Virus record (IMG/VR): IMGVR_UViG_3300024259_000095
Location: 1 to 35,509 of that record
Origin: a virus
Reading direction: 5' to 3' (one strand)
Length of the DNA: 35,509 bases
The notes under the pieces are model-generated. The model was not told where the DNA came from, ran no database searches, and saw only the letters and a program-made list of their open reading frames with translations. Made by a program: the position numbers and the translations under genes. Shown piece after piece: positions 13,571 through 22,138 of this stretch (its first letter is position 1; each line of letters starts with the position of its first letter).

Positions 13571-14725
13571 TTACAGCCACGACGGCACTTTGGTGATTGT
13601 GCCGGGAAGTTCAATCACATGCGGGCGGTACACCGAACATCTGCCACCGCCACTCAGGGTATAGTCTATTCCACCGGCTCCCATGGCCACAGCCACGTCG
13701 GCCGCGTGTATCTTCAGGTCGCCGTCAAGGTACACCTCAAGGTCTGTGCCGCCCACAATGTCCTGTGCCCGTACCATGATGCCCCAGCGGGCGGTGGACA
13801 GCGGCACAGCGTGCATATAGGCGCCCAATACGACATGCCCAAGTCCAGATGTGAAACGGATTAGCCTGAAGGTGTTGGTGGCCCCGTTGATTGACACGTA
13901 GTAGTAGTCTGTGCCGCCAAATGGGCGTGTGTCATAGAAGGTGGCTACCAGCGTGCCGGCGGTTGTGAACTGGAAATCAAAGCGGTATAGCAGGTTGCTC
14001 CATCCGGCCGCCGCTTCAGACCACAGGGCATCACCGGACAGCATGTAAAGCGAATTGTCGGGCGTCGTTGGAGTACCGGCCTGCACCGCCCACTGCGACA
14101 GCCCGAGGTCGAAATCATCAAGGAAGTCGCAATAGATGATGTAGTACCGTTCGTTGGTGGGCCGGAACAGCACCTCAACCAACTTCTCCACAAGGGAGTG
14201 GTTCAGTGTGGCGCTGTCTTGAATGAAGATGTCAGACACGTACTCGTCGAACGGGCCACCCCCACCACCTATCACCCACGGTCCACCGCCGGGCAAGGTG
14301 ATCCATTCCATGTGCGGTTCGTCCACGATAAAGCGGTAGTCAAACCAGTCATCCACGATCACAGACTTACCGGTGAATGCGCGCAAGGCATCCACAATGC
14401 CGGGCTCGCTGCCCTTGATCTTCCAGAACGGCACTGCCAGCACTATCAACTTTCGCATGTCCGCAGTGCTGGCGAGGTTGGTTATGGCCCGCAGTTCCTT
14501 GGTCCACCCCACATGCTTCGCCAACTCCCGCACCCATGCCTCAGGGCAAAGCACGGGGTCCAACAGGTCAAGCACATCGTCCATCTTCGCCAACAGCGTC
14601 TCAAACCAGTACTGTGGGCGATTCAAGTAGCGCTCGAGCAACAGCGCCACATCCTTGTCCGCCTCACGAATGGAGCGGATCAAGAACCGGTACATTTCAT
14701 AGGGGAAGTTCGGATCGTGTTTCAT
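13571..14725 (-). CDS. Tail protein I-like with C-terminal lectin-like domain (384 aa)
   Basis: The N-terminal 180 residues have the features of P2 gpI-type baseplate proteins: LLERYLNRPQYWFETLLAKM, then LLDPVLCPEAWVRELAKHVG and KGSEPGIVDALRAFTGK. From about 195 the sequence becomes beta-rich (LLYRFDFQFTTAGTLVATFY, GTDLEVYLDGDL), like LamG or concanavalin-type sandwich domains, an addition not found in P2 gpI. I-like proteins connect the J ring to tail fibres at the baseplate edge. The start ATG overlaps the TAA of the J-like gene (TAATG). Confidence 0.8.
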   Translation of the reverse strand: MKHDPNFPYEMYRFLIRSIREADKDVALLLERYLNRPQYWFETLLAKMDDVLDLLDPVLCPEAWVRELAKHVGWTKELRAITNLASTADMRKLIVLAVPFWKIKGSEPGIVDALRAFTGKSVIVDDWFDYRFIVDEPHMEWITLPGGGPWVIGGGGGPFDEYVSDIFIQDSATLNHSLVEKLVEVLFRPTNERYYIIYCDFLDDFDLGLSQWAVQAGTPTTPDNSLYMLSGDALWSEAAAGWSNLLYRFDFQFTTAGTLVATFYDTRPFGGTDYYYVSINGATNTFRLIRFTSGLGHVVLGAYMHAVPLSTARWGIMVRAQDIVGGTDLEVYLDGDLKIHAADVAVAMGAGGIDYTLSGGGRCSVYRPHVIELPGTITKVPSWL

Positions 14726-16866
14726 TAGACAATCACCACCGTAATGGCCCCGGCGATGGGCAACTCAGTTGCTGCCAGCACCACGTCTGCCGCGGGGTTA
14801 GTGACCGTGACGTTCGTGATGGCTGCGTTTGCCTTGTAGGTTTCCGCCTCCAGTCGGGAGTGGGCCACGGTACCCCCGAAGTCCCACACCCAATTGCCGT
14901 CATCATCCACCGCCGTTGGCAACAGGTAGGCAGCCAACTGGTTTTGCACCTGGTAGCTGAGGCCCGCCGTGATGCCTGTGACTTGCACGGTGATGGCTAT
15001 CGTGTTTTGCGTGTAGTTGTCCACGTAGGCTTCGTGGTTGGCCAGCATTATGCCGGTGTCAGGGTCGTTGTAGTACAATTCCAGTGCGTCACGCACGGTA
15101 CTCGACAGCACTGCGCCACCTGCACCAACCAGAAGCACCTGCACCGTCTTTAGCCCGTAGCCCTCCTCGATGACCTGTGCCCTTATCACCGGGCTTGATC
15201 CCGTATCATCCACCCAGTCCACTGCCTTGCTTTCGATGTCGATTGGTGCAGACACGGACATTGCCCGCAAACTGGCGGGTCCAATAATCTTCATGCTCTC
15301 GATGTCTGCAAGGTCGTGCCCCTGCTTTTCCTGCCAACCACTTGCGGGCAGGTAGTTGGTCACGCTGCTGACAAGGCTGATTCCCGTGCGGTTTATGACA
15401 ACAGAATCAGCGCCCACGTTGCCGTCTGTCTGCGCATCCACGCGATAGGCGGGGATGATTGAACTGGCGCTGGGGGGCATCTTGCCGTTGGTGCCATCGC
15501 CAAAGGTGAAGACCAAATACTCGTCGTCGTTGATGGCCGTGGTGAAGTGCTTGTCGATGGCCGATGAAGCCAGGAAGTTGTCGACCTCCGTCCATGTGTC
15601 CCCGTCAACGGTGATGCTCCCGCTTTGGTCCACCACGTTCGGCAATGCGGAGGTCACTGACTGCGAAGCCAGCCCCGTGCCAATGATTGACGGGTCGGTG
15701 ATGGTGCGGCCCTGCGTGGCCCCGACTTCAATGTACTGGCCACCTTCGGTGATCTTCACCCTATCAACTGTCGGTGGCACGGGGGCGCCTGCAACGCTTG
15801 TCACACGAAAGCGCAGCCAGTACGCCTCAACGCTATTCACCGTGCCCTTGACCCAATCAAAGCCCTGCATCTTGGGCATGACGCCATACGACACATACCC
15901 ATCAGTCGTGAAGTTGGTTGTGGTGTCAGTTGGGGACAGCCCGATCACTGGTCGCCATTCGGCACCCACCATGTAGTCTGATTCTGTGAGCGATACGGCC
16001 ACCTGGCCCAGGGTTCCGGTCGTCGTAATGTAACTTGTGGTACCGTCCCATGCGACGGTGCAATCCTCATACGTGTCCGTTTGGCTGTAGTACACGCGGA
16101 CGGTCAACCCCGTGGCTATCGACGGACACAGCGAGGCGATGTTGAAGCGAATGGTGCCGCCCAAGTCTATCACCAGGTCGGGATTCATATCGCGCCAACT
16201 GCCGTCGTAGGCTTCCAGCGAATACCCCACATCAGCCATCGCTATTGAGATCAGTTCAAAGTCCATCCTATCCCACAGCACATCGGAGTGGCCGATGTAC
16301 AGCGCGTCTTGCGCCGCCGGTACTGCGGGCAATAGTTGCACAGGCAGCACGTCGGTGTTCAGTTCCGTGGTGATGTCGGTGTACAACGCACCGCCCGCGT
16401 CATAGACGAAGGCTGAGGTCAGAAGGTTGGCTGCCGTCACATCTACCGCCTCGTCTGCCTCGAACAGGATGGAACTGGCCGAGCCCGTGGCCTTGGTGGC
16501 TGCCAGGCAGTTGTCTGGGATGACCTCCGTTGCCGGTGTTATCACCTGTGCCAACTTGTAAAGCATTTGCGTGGTGGCCGGCACGTCTCCCCTGATGCGA
16601 TAGCCGATCAGTTTCAGGTGCTTGGCCAGTGCCCGCCGCGTGCGACAGGTGCCGAAGATGGCCTCTTGCGCCAGCGCATCCAGCCGCACGCTGCCGTAGT
16701 GGACGCCCAACGCATTGGCCCGCATCAGTTGCATCACAGCATCGTAGGGGTTCTCGCTTTTCAGGTCCGGCATGTTGGCCCGCTTCCAGCGGATATAGTC
16801 TGCCAGCACCTGCGGGTAATAGAAGCCGGTGAATGGAATGTCCGGCGTGGTTATCGGTGTGGTCAT
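14725..16866 (-). CDS. Baseplate J-like protein (713 aa)
   Basis: Matches the Baseplate_J/gp6 type: N-terminal helical region (MQLMRANALGVHYGSVRLDA, then FGTCRTRRALAKHLKLIGYR), and a C-terminal region with AYRVDAQTDGNVGADSVVIN, GPASLRAM and IEEGYGLKTVQVLLVGAGG. J proteins form the ring around the hub that triggers sheath contraction. The protein is longer than P2 gpJ because of an insert near residues 190-400 that is beta-rich and shares a segment with the tail spike. The ATG at 16866 follows GGGGGAG by 2 nt. It lies between the gp25-like and I-like genes, as in P2 order. Confidence 0.9.
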   Translation of the reverse strand: MTTPITTPDIPFTGFYYPQVLADYIRWKRANMPDLKSENPYDAVMQLMRANALGVHYGSVRLDALAQEAIFGTCRTRRALAKHLKLIGYRIRGDVPATTQMLYKLAQVITPATEVIPDNCLAATKATGSASSILFEADEAVDVTAANLLTSAFVYDAGGALYTDITTELNTDVLPVQLLPAVPAAQDALYIGHSDVLWDRMDFELISIAMADVGYSLEAYDGSWRDMNPDLVIDLGGTIRFNIASLCPSIATGLTVRVYYSQTDTYEDCTVAWDGTTSYITTTGTLGQVAVSLTESDYMVGAEWRPVIGLSPTDTTTNFTTDGYVSYGVMPKMQGFDWVKGTVNSVEAYWLRFRVTSVAGAPVPPTVDRVKITEGGQYIEVGATQGRTITDPSIIGTGLASQSVTSALPNVVDQSGSITVDGDTWTEVDNFLASSAIDKHFTTAINDDEYLVFTFGDGTNGKMPPSASSIIPAYRVDAQTDGNVGADSVVINRTGISLVSSVTNYLPASGWQEKQGHDLADIESMKIIGPASLRAMSVSAPIDIESKAVDWVDDTGSSPVIRAQVIEEGYGLKTVQVLLVGAGGAVLSSTVRDALELYYNDPDTGIMLANHEAYVDNYTQNTIAITVQVTGITAGLSYQVQNQLAAYLLPTAVDDDGNWVWDFGGTVAHSRLEAETYKANAAITNVTVTNPAADVVLAATELPIAGAITVVIV

Positions 16867-16877
16867 CGCTCCCCCTA

Positions 16878-17288
16878 CTACACTGACTGCTTGGTGTAGG
16901 TGTACTGCACTTTTTGCAACTCGTCTGTCTCAAGGTTGATGTACTCAACCTCTATTTCCTGGGTGCCCGTGCCGTCGCCCTGGTCCTCTGTCAACCAAGT
17001 CAGGCGTGACAATTCAGCCAACTGATCGGTCTTGAGCAAGTCAAATGCCGTCTTTACCTTGTTCTCCACAAATCGCTTCCACATCGGATTCGACAGGGCA
17101 AAGATCAAAGGGTCGCCGAGCCCCTCGAGGTCACGTTGGAACGGGTTGTCTGATTGAGCATCGTCCATTGCCACCATGACCAGCCGCCGCACGTACTCTT
17201 CGCCGGTGAGCACCAGGAACGAGCCACGGCCATCAGCCTGCACTGGCACCGCAAGTCCCTGCCTGTAGTCTGGATCTCCAATCGCCAT
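16878..17288 (-). CDS. GpW/gp25-like baseplate protein (136 aa)
   Basis: Length and location between spike V and J fit the GPW/gp25 family of baseplate wedge proteins that link sheath and baseplate. Similar features include GEEYVRRLVMVAMDDAQSD, the DPLIFALSNPMWKRFVENKV helix, a second helix ending SRLTWL, and C-terminal strands EIEVEYINLETDELQKVQYT. The match is moderate, and position carries part of the weight. The ATG at 17288 has GGGGA about 8 nt upstream, and the J gene begins 11 nt after this gene's stop. Confidence 0.75.
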   Translation of the reverse strand: MAIGDPDYRQGLAVPVQADGRGSFLVLTGEEYVRRLVMVAMDDAQSDNPFQRDLEGLGDPLIFALSNPMWKRFVENKVKTAFDLLKTDQLAELSRLTWLTEDQGDGTGTQEIEVEYINLETDELQKVQYTYTKQSV

Positions 17289-17290
17289 GG

Positions 17291-17869
17291 TTATTTCCCC
17301 ATTACTTTGGTTGTGGCCACGTTTGGCGGCAATGGCACAATCGGTGGTCCAGTCGGTGCTGCCATATTGCCCAGATGCGTGTGTGCGTCATAGGCTATCT
17401 TCAGTTCGGTAAAGCGGGCAAGGAATGAATCTGCCGTGGCATCAAGCAACAGCATCACGCGCCCGGTCACAATCACCTGCCCCGTCACCTTGTCGAACAC
17501 CACCATGCTATCTGCATCAGGCTTCCACACCACCCTGTTTGGATAGTTCACCTTGGCCTCTGCCGGCACGTCGGCGGGCTCCAAGATCTCGGTCATGGGC
17601 TTCCACTTGACGTCCGGGGCTATGATGTGGGAGAGGCGATACGGCCCCTCGTCTGCCTTGCCCTTGTCTGCAATTTGCAGTTCAACCATTTCCCCGATGT
17701 CGGGGATGGCAAATAGTCCAGTGTCATCCTTCCAGTTCATGAGGCCGGCGCACTCAACCCAATCGGGATAGGTGAGTCCCTTCTCCACCAGGTCAGGGCA
17801 CTCCACCTTCAACCGGCCCCTCATTTCCGGGTCCATGTTGTCTGAGACTGTGGCCTTGATCTTCCTCAT
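17291..17869 (-). CDS. Baseplate spike protein V-like (192 aa)
   Basis: The first 90 residues (RGRLKVECPDLV, then FAIPDIGEMVELQIA) are the OB-fold of Phage_base_V/gp5 spike proteins. A short repetitive beta stretch (VVFDKVTGQVIVTGRVMLLL) suits the spike helix, and the end has DAHTHLGN at about residues 162-169 followed by APTGPP. An HxH motif at the tip binds an iron ion in P2 gpV, so H163/H165 may do the same. The start is the ATG at 17869, with AAGGA 6 nt upstream and overlapping the previous TGA; a longer frame lacks such support. Confidence 0.85.
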   Translation of the reverse strand: MRKIKATVSDNMDPEMRGRLKVECPDLVEKGLTYPDWVECAGLMNWKDDTGLFAIPDIGEMVELQIADKGKADEGPYRLSHIIAPDVKWKPMTEILEPADVPAEAKVNYPNRVVWKPDADSMVVFDKVTGQVIVTGRVMLLLDATADSFLARFTELKIAYDAHTHLGNMAAPTGPPIVPLPPNVATTKVMGK

Positions 17870-19008
17870 ACGCTGTCCTTCAGTATCTTGCGGGCCACGA
17901 AGTCGCACGAGTAGCCGCTTGAGCCCCACTTGTGCTTGACGCTGGCGAACAGGTAGTCGCCTGTCAGCAGGTTGCCCACACCCTTGATTGTGTGTACCTG
18001 CCCGGCCATGAGCGTAGGCAATCCTATGGTAGTGCCCTGCGCAATGATCAGTTCATTCTTCCGCTTGCGGTACCAGTGCTGTGCCCAGTCGTAGGCTTCC
18101 TCTGCTGAGTTGAACTTCTGTGCGGGTACAACTTCAATGGCCTTCTCTTCAAATGAAAGTCTGAACGAGGCGGCATCCTCCAAGCTTTCCTCAATCTTAT
18201 CCTTGTTGACGAACTTCATCTTGGTACCCGTCTCCTCGATCTCCATTCGCTCCCAGGTCATCTTGGACCTGTCGAAGTAATCAACGGACACACCTGACTT
18301 GAGTTGCTGCAGGCTGAGGTCCAGTTCGATGTTCTTGAGTGCTACACCGGAACCAGCACGCGGGTCAAACACGAATTCAAACGAGTCCAGTTGCGTCGTT
18401 GCCGCCGGCTCGCCCCATGTCAAGACCCATGTCTGGGCCTGGTCGCTCCATGCGACACTGAACTCAAAACCTTTCTGTGCTGCCAGCGAGGCTATCAACT
18501 GAAAGTCTGTGTCCTCCGCCTTGTGGACGATCTTCACCTCAGGGGCTGTCACCGCGTCCACGGTGGGCTGCATGCCGTGGAAGTAGGCTATCTCCTCAAC
18601 GATCTCAGAGTACGTCATGCCCTTTTCAGGTGTGCCGAAAATGCGCCCACCACCGCCTTGCTCCATGAGTTTGAAACTGCCGTCATAGCCGGTCAGTTCC
18701 AGGGTGCTGATCTCCTCTATCATGAGTGACGGGTTGTATTTGCGGACAACGGAACGCCCAACCCACTCGGCACCGGCCCCCAACGAACCGCCATAACCGA
18801 AGTAGTGATCAATGGTGGAACCCGGCAACAGTCGCGGGTCGTCAAGCAGCAGCAGCGCCGGGTCTGCAAACACGACGCGGCCCTTGTCCGCCATGTCCAG
18901 ACAACTTTCGTACTCGGAAATCAGCACGGCGTCACGGAACTCCGAAGGCAGGGACTCCCCGTTGACGGCTATGTCGAACGTGGGGGCAAGGAAGTCGTAG
19001 TCAGCCAT
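17866..19008 (-). CDS. Baseplate hub protein D-like (380 aa)
   Basis: Resembles late control gene D/VgrG N-terminal hub proteins (T4 gp27-like): N-terminal barrel segment FDIAVNGESLPSEFRDAVLI, then EEISTLELTGYDGSFKLMEQ, MTYSEIVEEIAYFHGM, and EDTDFQLIASLAAQKGFEFS. The hub sits between tube and spike. The sequence TIGLPTLMAGQVHTIKGVGN near the C-terminus is typical of this family. The ATG overlaps the TAA of the LysM gene (TAATG), so coupling substitutes for a weak Shine-Dalgarno site. Confidence 0.85.
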   Translation of the reverse strand: MADYDFLAPTFDIAVNGESLPSEFRDAVLISEYESCLDMADKGRVVFADPALLLLDDPRLLPGSTIDHYFGYGGSLGAGAEWVGRSVVRKYNPSLMIEEISTLELTGYDGSFKLMEQGGGGRIFGTPEKGMTYSEIVEEIAYFHGMQPTVDAVTAPEVKIVHKAEDTDFQLIASLAAQKGFEFSVAWSDQAQTWVLTWGEPAATTQLDSFEFVFDPRAGSGVALKNIELDLSLQQLKSGVSVDYFDRSKMTWERMEIEETGTKMKFVNKDKIEESLEDAASFRLSFEEKAIEVVPAQKFNSAEEAYDWAQHWYRKRKNELIIAQGTTIGLPTLMAGQVHTIKGVGNLLTGDYLFASVKHKWGSSGYSCDFVARKILKDSV

Positions 19009-19796
19009 TACATGCCCGTCCCGTCGATGTCGGGGTAGACCACGCTATAAGCCCGCCGGTCGTACATCGAAAGCAGTTGCTCCTCAGTGTCCTCCCTGCC
19101 ATCGAATACCACAGACTTTGGCTCTGAAATCCATCCCTTGGTCAACTTCTTCTCAGGCACCTTGATCGTCTTTTCCTTGGCGCACTCGGTCATGTCTGGA
19201 TTCTTGTACCTGAGGTATGTGGCCAGTATTGCAGACCCGTACACCTTCTCTGCAACGGTCTCGAACGTCTCACCCACGCCGCACGGGTAGTACATGGATT
19301 CAAGCGCGGGCGAACTGGAGATGGTGAACGGAATATGGCGTTGCATGGTGATGCTGAAATCCAGCGTCCGCATCCGACCCCAGAAGGCCGGGTCACCGTG
19401 CTTGATTGGCCCAACCGACTTGATGATCACGTTGTCGAACCAACCGATCTCACCACAGACGAACAGACACAGCGGCGGCCGGTCACGAATGGGGTCCGGC
19501 TCGGTTAGCGCCAGCACCTCATTGTACTTGTCAAGTAGGCTGTAAACGATGGAGTCGCTGAAGAACCGGGCCTGGAATGTCATGGTGTCGATTTCTTTGC
19601 GAATGAACTGGAGAATAGGCCCCTCCTGCCTGTAGACAGGGGCCTCCGCATAACTGTTGTTGCGTGTCTCCTCTATGCCCTCCGCCTGGAACTGGCCAGA
19701 CACTTCCTTGAACGTGTCGACATTCAGGATGCTCCACGACTTGCCGTGCAGGATGGTTTTGAGGCTTTTGGTGCCTATGGTTGTGCTGACTACCAT
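19008..19796 (-). CDS. LysM-containing tail tube initiator-like protein (262 aa)
   Basis: The N-terminal 150 residues resemble the tube-like domain of the CIS tube initiator proteins (FTISSSPALE and preceding strands). Residues about 168-202 (YPCGVGETFETVAEKVYGSA, then LRYKNPDM) are a LysM motif. In related tails this protein links tube and hub between the tape measure and D genes, which is exactly its place here. It starts directly after the TAG of the tape measure gene. Its C-terminus (KLTKGWISEPKSVVFDGRED) is of unknown use. Confidence 0.8.
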   Translation of the reverse strand: MVVSTTIGTKSLKTILHGKSWSILNVDTFKEVSGQFQAEGIEETRNNSYAEAPVYRQEGPILQFIRKEIDTMTFQARFFSDSIVYSLLDKYNEVLALTEPDPIRDRPPLCLFVCGEIGWFDNVIIKSVGPIKHGDPAFWGRMRTLDFSITMQRHIPFTISSSPALESMYYPCGVGETFETVAEKVYGSAILATYLRYKNPDMTECAKEKTIKVPEKKLTKGWISEPKSVVFDGREDTEEQLLSMYDRRAYSVVYPDIDGTGM

Positions 19797-22130
19797 CTAT
19801 GCCCCCACCGGTATTGCGCCGCGCTCTACAACCACCTGGCGCTGGTAGGCGGTGACCCTCATGCCCTCGCGCTCGCTGTTCTCCACCGTGCGCTTGGCAA
19901 CGGCGCCGGTCAGCGCCTTGCCGTCAATGCAGAGTTTGCTCTCAATCTTGGTCTGTCGCTTGTCGTCAATCGTGACGTTGGTCTTGGTTTCCATGCTGCC
20001 GGCCCAGGTGGCAGCTTGATTCATAGCCTTGTTGATGGTCCCTACGCCACTGCCAACTGCTCCCTTGATAGCATCATCCGTCGGCAATGCACCCATGATG
20101 CCTTCACCACCAAAGAGAGAACCATGCAACTGCTTTCTCATATCTCTCTCTAACTTCCTGTTGAACGTGTCTCGCGCAAATTGGCCTTCCATTTCCTTTC
20201 TGCGCGCATCCTCGGCCGAATAATACTTATTACGATATGCTTGGTATGGTTGAGCCTCTGTTGTCGTCGTGGCTTCTGCAAATCCCCTAAATCCCTTTTT
20301 GATTTTGGCGGAAGTGTCGTGCGCTCCAACCAGATCCAGAAACTCAGCCGCCGCCTCCATCCAGTTCGTGATTGGCTTCATGACGGCACTGAGCGTGTTC
20401 ATCAGTGCATTCTTGATTTGAATGCCAACCCAATAAAACGCATAGTCGATTGACGAGGCGAGGTCCGTGAAACCGGTGCGGGCATCCATGATAAACGAAC
20501 CCATTGTGTCGAGGGCAAAGCCCATGGCATTTGCGATGGATTCAGCGACGCTGGAAAAAACATTACCGACAAATCTACCGACAATGGCGAAAGCACTCTT
20601 GATGCCCTCTGCATTTTCCTCAACCAGTCCAGCGACATTCTCCATGAAGCCCTCGAACTTGCCATGCAGTTTCGTGATAGCGTCCCACACTGGTTTGATC
20701 CCAGTGCGCCAATATTCCTTGCCATACGCCACCAACGCGTTGAAAACTGTGCGGACTGCGCCCCTCACTAGATCCCATTTGGCGATTATCCAACTCAGCG
20801 CAGTGTCAGCAGTGGTGCGCAGGAAGTTGAAGGCAAGTCTCACCTTAGATATGATGGTCCATGCCTTCGTCCCGATCAGGCTCACCTTATTGCCCAATTC
20901 ATCCGTCTTTTCTGTGGCCCCACCCACAATCATGGCCATGTCTGCAAGTTGAGTCGTGAATCCCTGAACACCGGAGCGCGCACCTTCGGTAAATGGCGAC
21001 ATGAGATTGATGGACAACGTCTCGGCCGCGGATGCCATCAGTTTGAGGTCACCCTTCATGTTGTCCATCCGGGTACTGGCCTGTTGCGCTGCGGTGCCAG
21101 CAGCGTTGCTGATCTTCTTTATCTGTTCCTGCACGCGGCCGGTTTCTATGGCCCCCAACATAGCGCTGGCCATCTTCTTGCCGCGGATGCCGAAGATCTC
21201 GGACATGGCTGCAAGCTTGTCCCTTGTCTTTTCACCCTCCGGGCCAATCTTGGCGATGCCTTGCCGGATATTGTCAAACAATTCGACCATGGGTAGGAAG
21301 TTGCCCTTGGCATCGGTGACCTGAATGTTCAACTCTTCCATGAGTTTTGCTGCCTTGCCCGACGGCTTGGACAACTTATTCATGGCATTGGTGAACGACG
21401 TACCACCGATACTGCCCTTCAGTCCTGCGTCACCCATTGCCGCCAGCACGCCCAGTGTTTCGTTCAACGGTATCTTGGCATCTGCTGATGTGGCCGCGGC
21501 ATAGCGCATGGCCTCGCCCAGGTCACCAACCGTGACATTGGCGATGCTGGCGGTCATGGCCAACTGATCAGCGACGTTGGTGGCCTCCGACACAGGCAGG
21601 CGCATACCTCTCAAGACATTGGCAGTCACGCGCGCCGAGTCTGCCAGTGCCATGTTCTGCGAGGCTGCCAATGCCGTCACCCCGGCCACTGACTCCATGA
21701 TGTCTTTTTCTGTGAAACCAGCCCGCGCCAGATCTTCAATTGCGCCCGCCGATTCAGTGGCAGTGAACTTGGTGGTTGCCCCCAATTCCAACGCCTTCTT
21801 GCGTAGGCCCTCCATCTCGCCCTTGGTCTTGCGCAAGATTGCCTGCACTCCAGACATGCCCTCGTCGAAGTCCGTAGCCTTCTTTGCTGCGAAGGCTGTG
21901 GCGGCTCCCGCAGCAACCATCCCTACTTTGGCCATACGACTCAGTTGCCGTGTTGCGAACTTGGCTGCCCCGCCAATGCCCTTGCGAATGCCCCTGGCCA
22001 TGGCATTGATGGGTCGCATGGCGGTGGATGCCATCGACCTGACTGTCTTGATTGATCGGCCAAATGCCTTCATGCTGTTGACGGCGGACTTGCTGTTCAC
22101 GCTGATGGTGTACTTCAGGCTTTTGAACAT
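19797..22130 (-). CDS. Tail tape measure protein (777 aa)
   Basis: Basic, Ala/Gly/Met-rich N-terminus, then the TP901-type tape measure core at about residues 83-330 (DFDEGMSGVQAILRKTKGEM, LGATTKFTATESAGAIEDLA, FTEKDIMESVAGVTALAAS, GGTSFTNAMNKLSKPSG). Helical and hydrophobic stretches follow (VGNVFSSVAESIANAMGFAL). It sets tail length and is expelled during DNA entry. By the usual 0.15 nm per residue, 777 residues would mean a tail of roughly 115 nm. No lysozyme or peptidase domain is apparent. GGGG lies 5 nt before the ATG at 22130, just after the frameshifted chaperone. Confidence 0.95.
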   Translation of the reverse strand: MFKSLKYTISVNSKSAVNSMKAFGRSIKTVRSMASTAMRPINAMARGIRKGIGGAAKFATRQLSRMAKVGMVAAGAATAFAAKKATDFDEGMSGVQAILRKTKGEMEGLRKKALELGATTKFTATESAGAIEDLARAGFTEKDIMESVAGVTALAASQNMALADSARVTANVLRGMRLPVSEATNVADQLAMTASIANVTVGDLGEAMRYAAATSADAKIPLNETLGVLAAMGDAGLKGSIGGTSFTNAMNKLSKPSGKAAKLMEELNIQVTDAKGNFLPMVELFDNIRQGIAKIGPEGEKTRDKLAAMSEIFGIRGKKMASAMLGAIETGRVQEQIKKISNAAGTAAQQASTRMDNMKGDLKLMASAAETLSINLMSPFTEGARSGVQGFTTQLADMAMIVGGATEKTDELGNKVSLIGTKAWTIISKVRLAFNFLRTTADTALSWIIAKWDLVRGAVRTVFNALVAYGKEYWRTGIKPVWDAITKLHGKFEGFMENVAGLVEENAEGIKSAFAIVGRFVGNVFSSVAESIANAMGFALDTMGSFIMDARTGFTDLASSIDYAFYWVGIQIKNALMNTLSAVMKPITNWMEAAAEFLDLVGAHDTSAKIKKGFRGFAEATTTTEAQPYQAYRNKYYSAEDARRKEMEGQFARDTFNRKLERDMRKQLHGSLFGGEGIMGALPTDDAIKGAVGSGVGTINKAMNQAATWAGSMETKTNVTIDDKRQTKIESKLCIDGKALTGAVAKRTVENSEREGMRVTAYQRQVVVERGAIPVGA

Positions 22131-22138
22131 GGCCGCCC

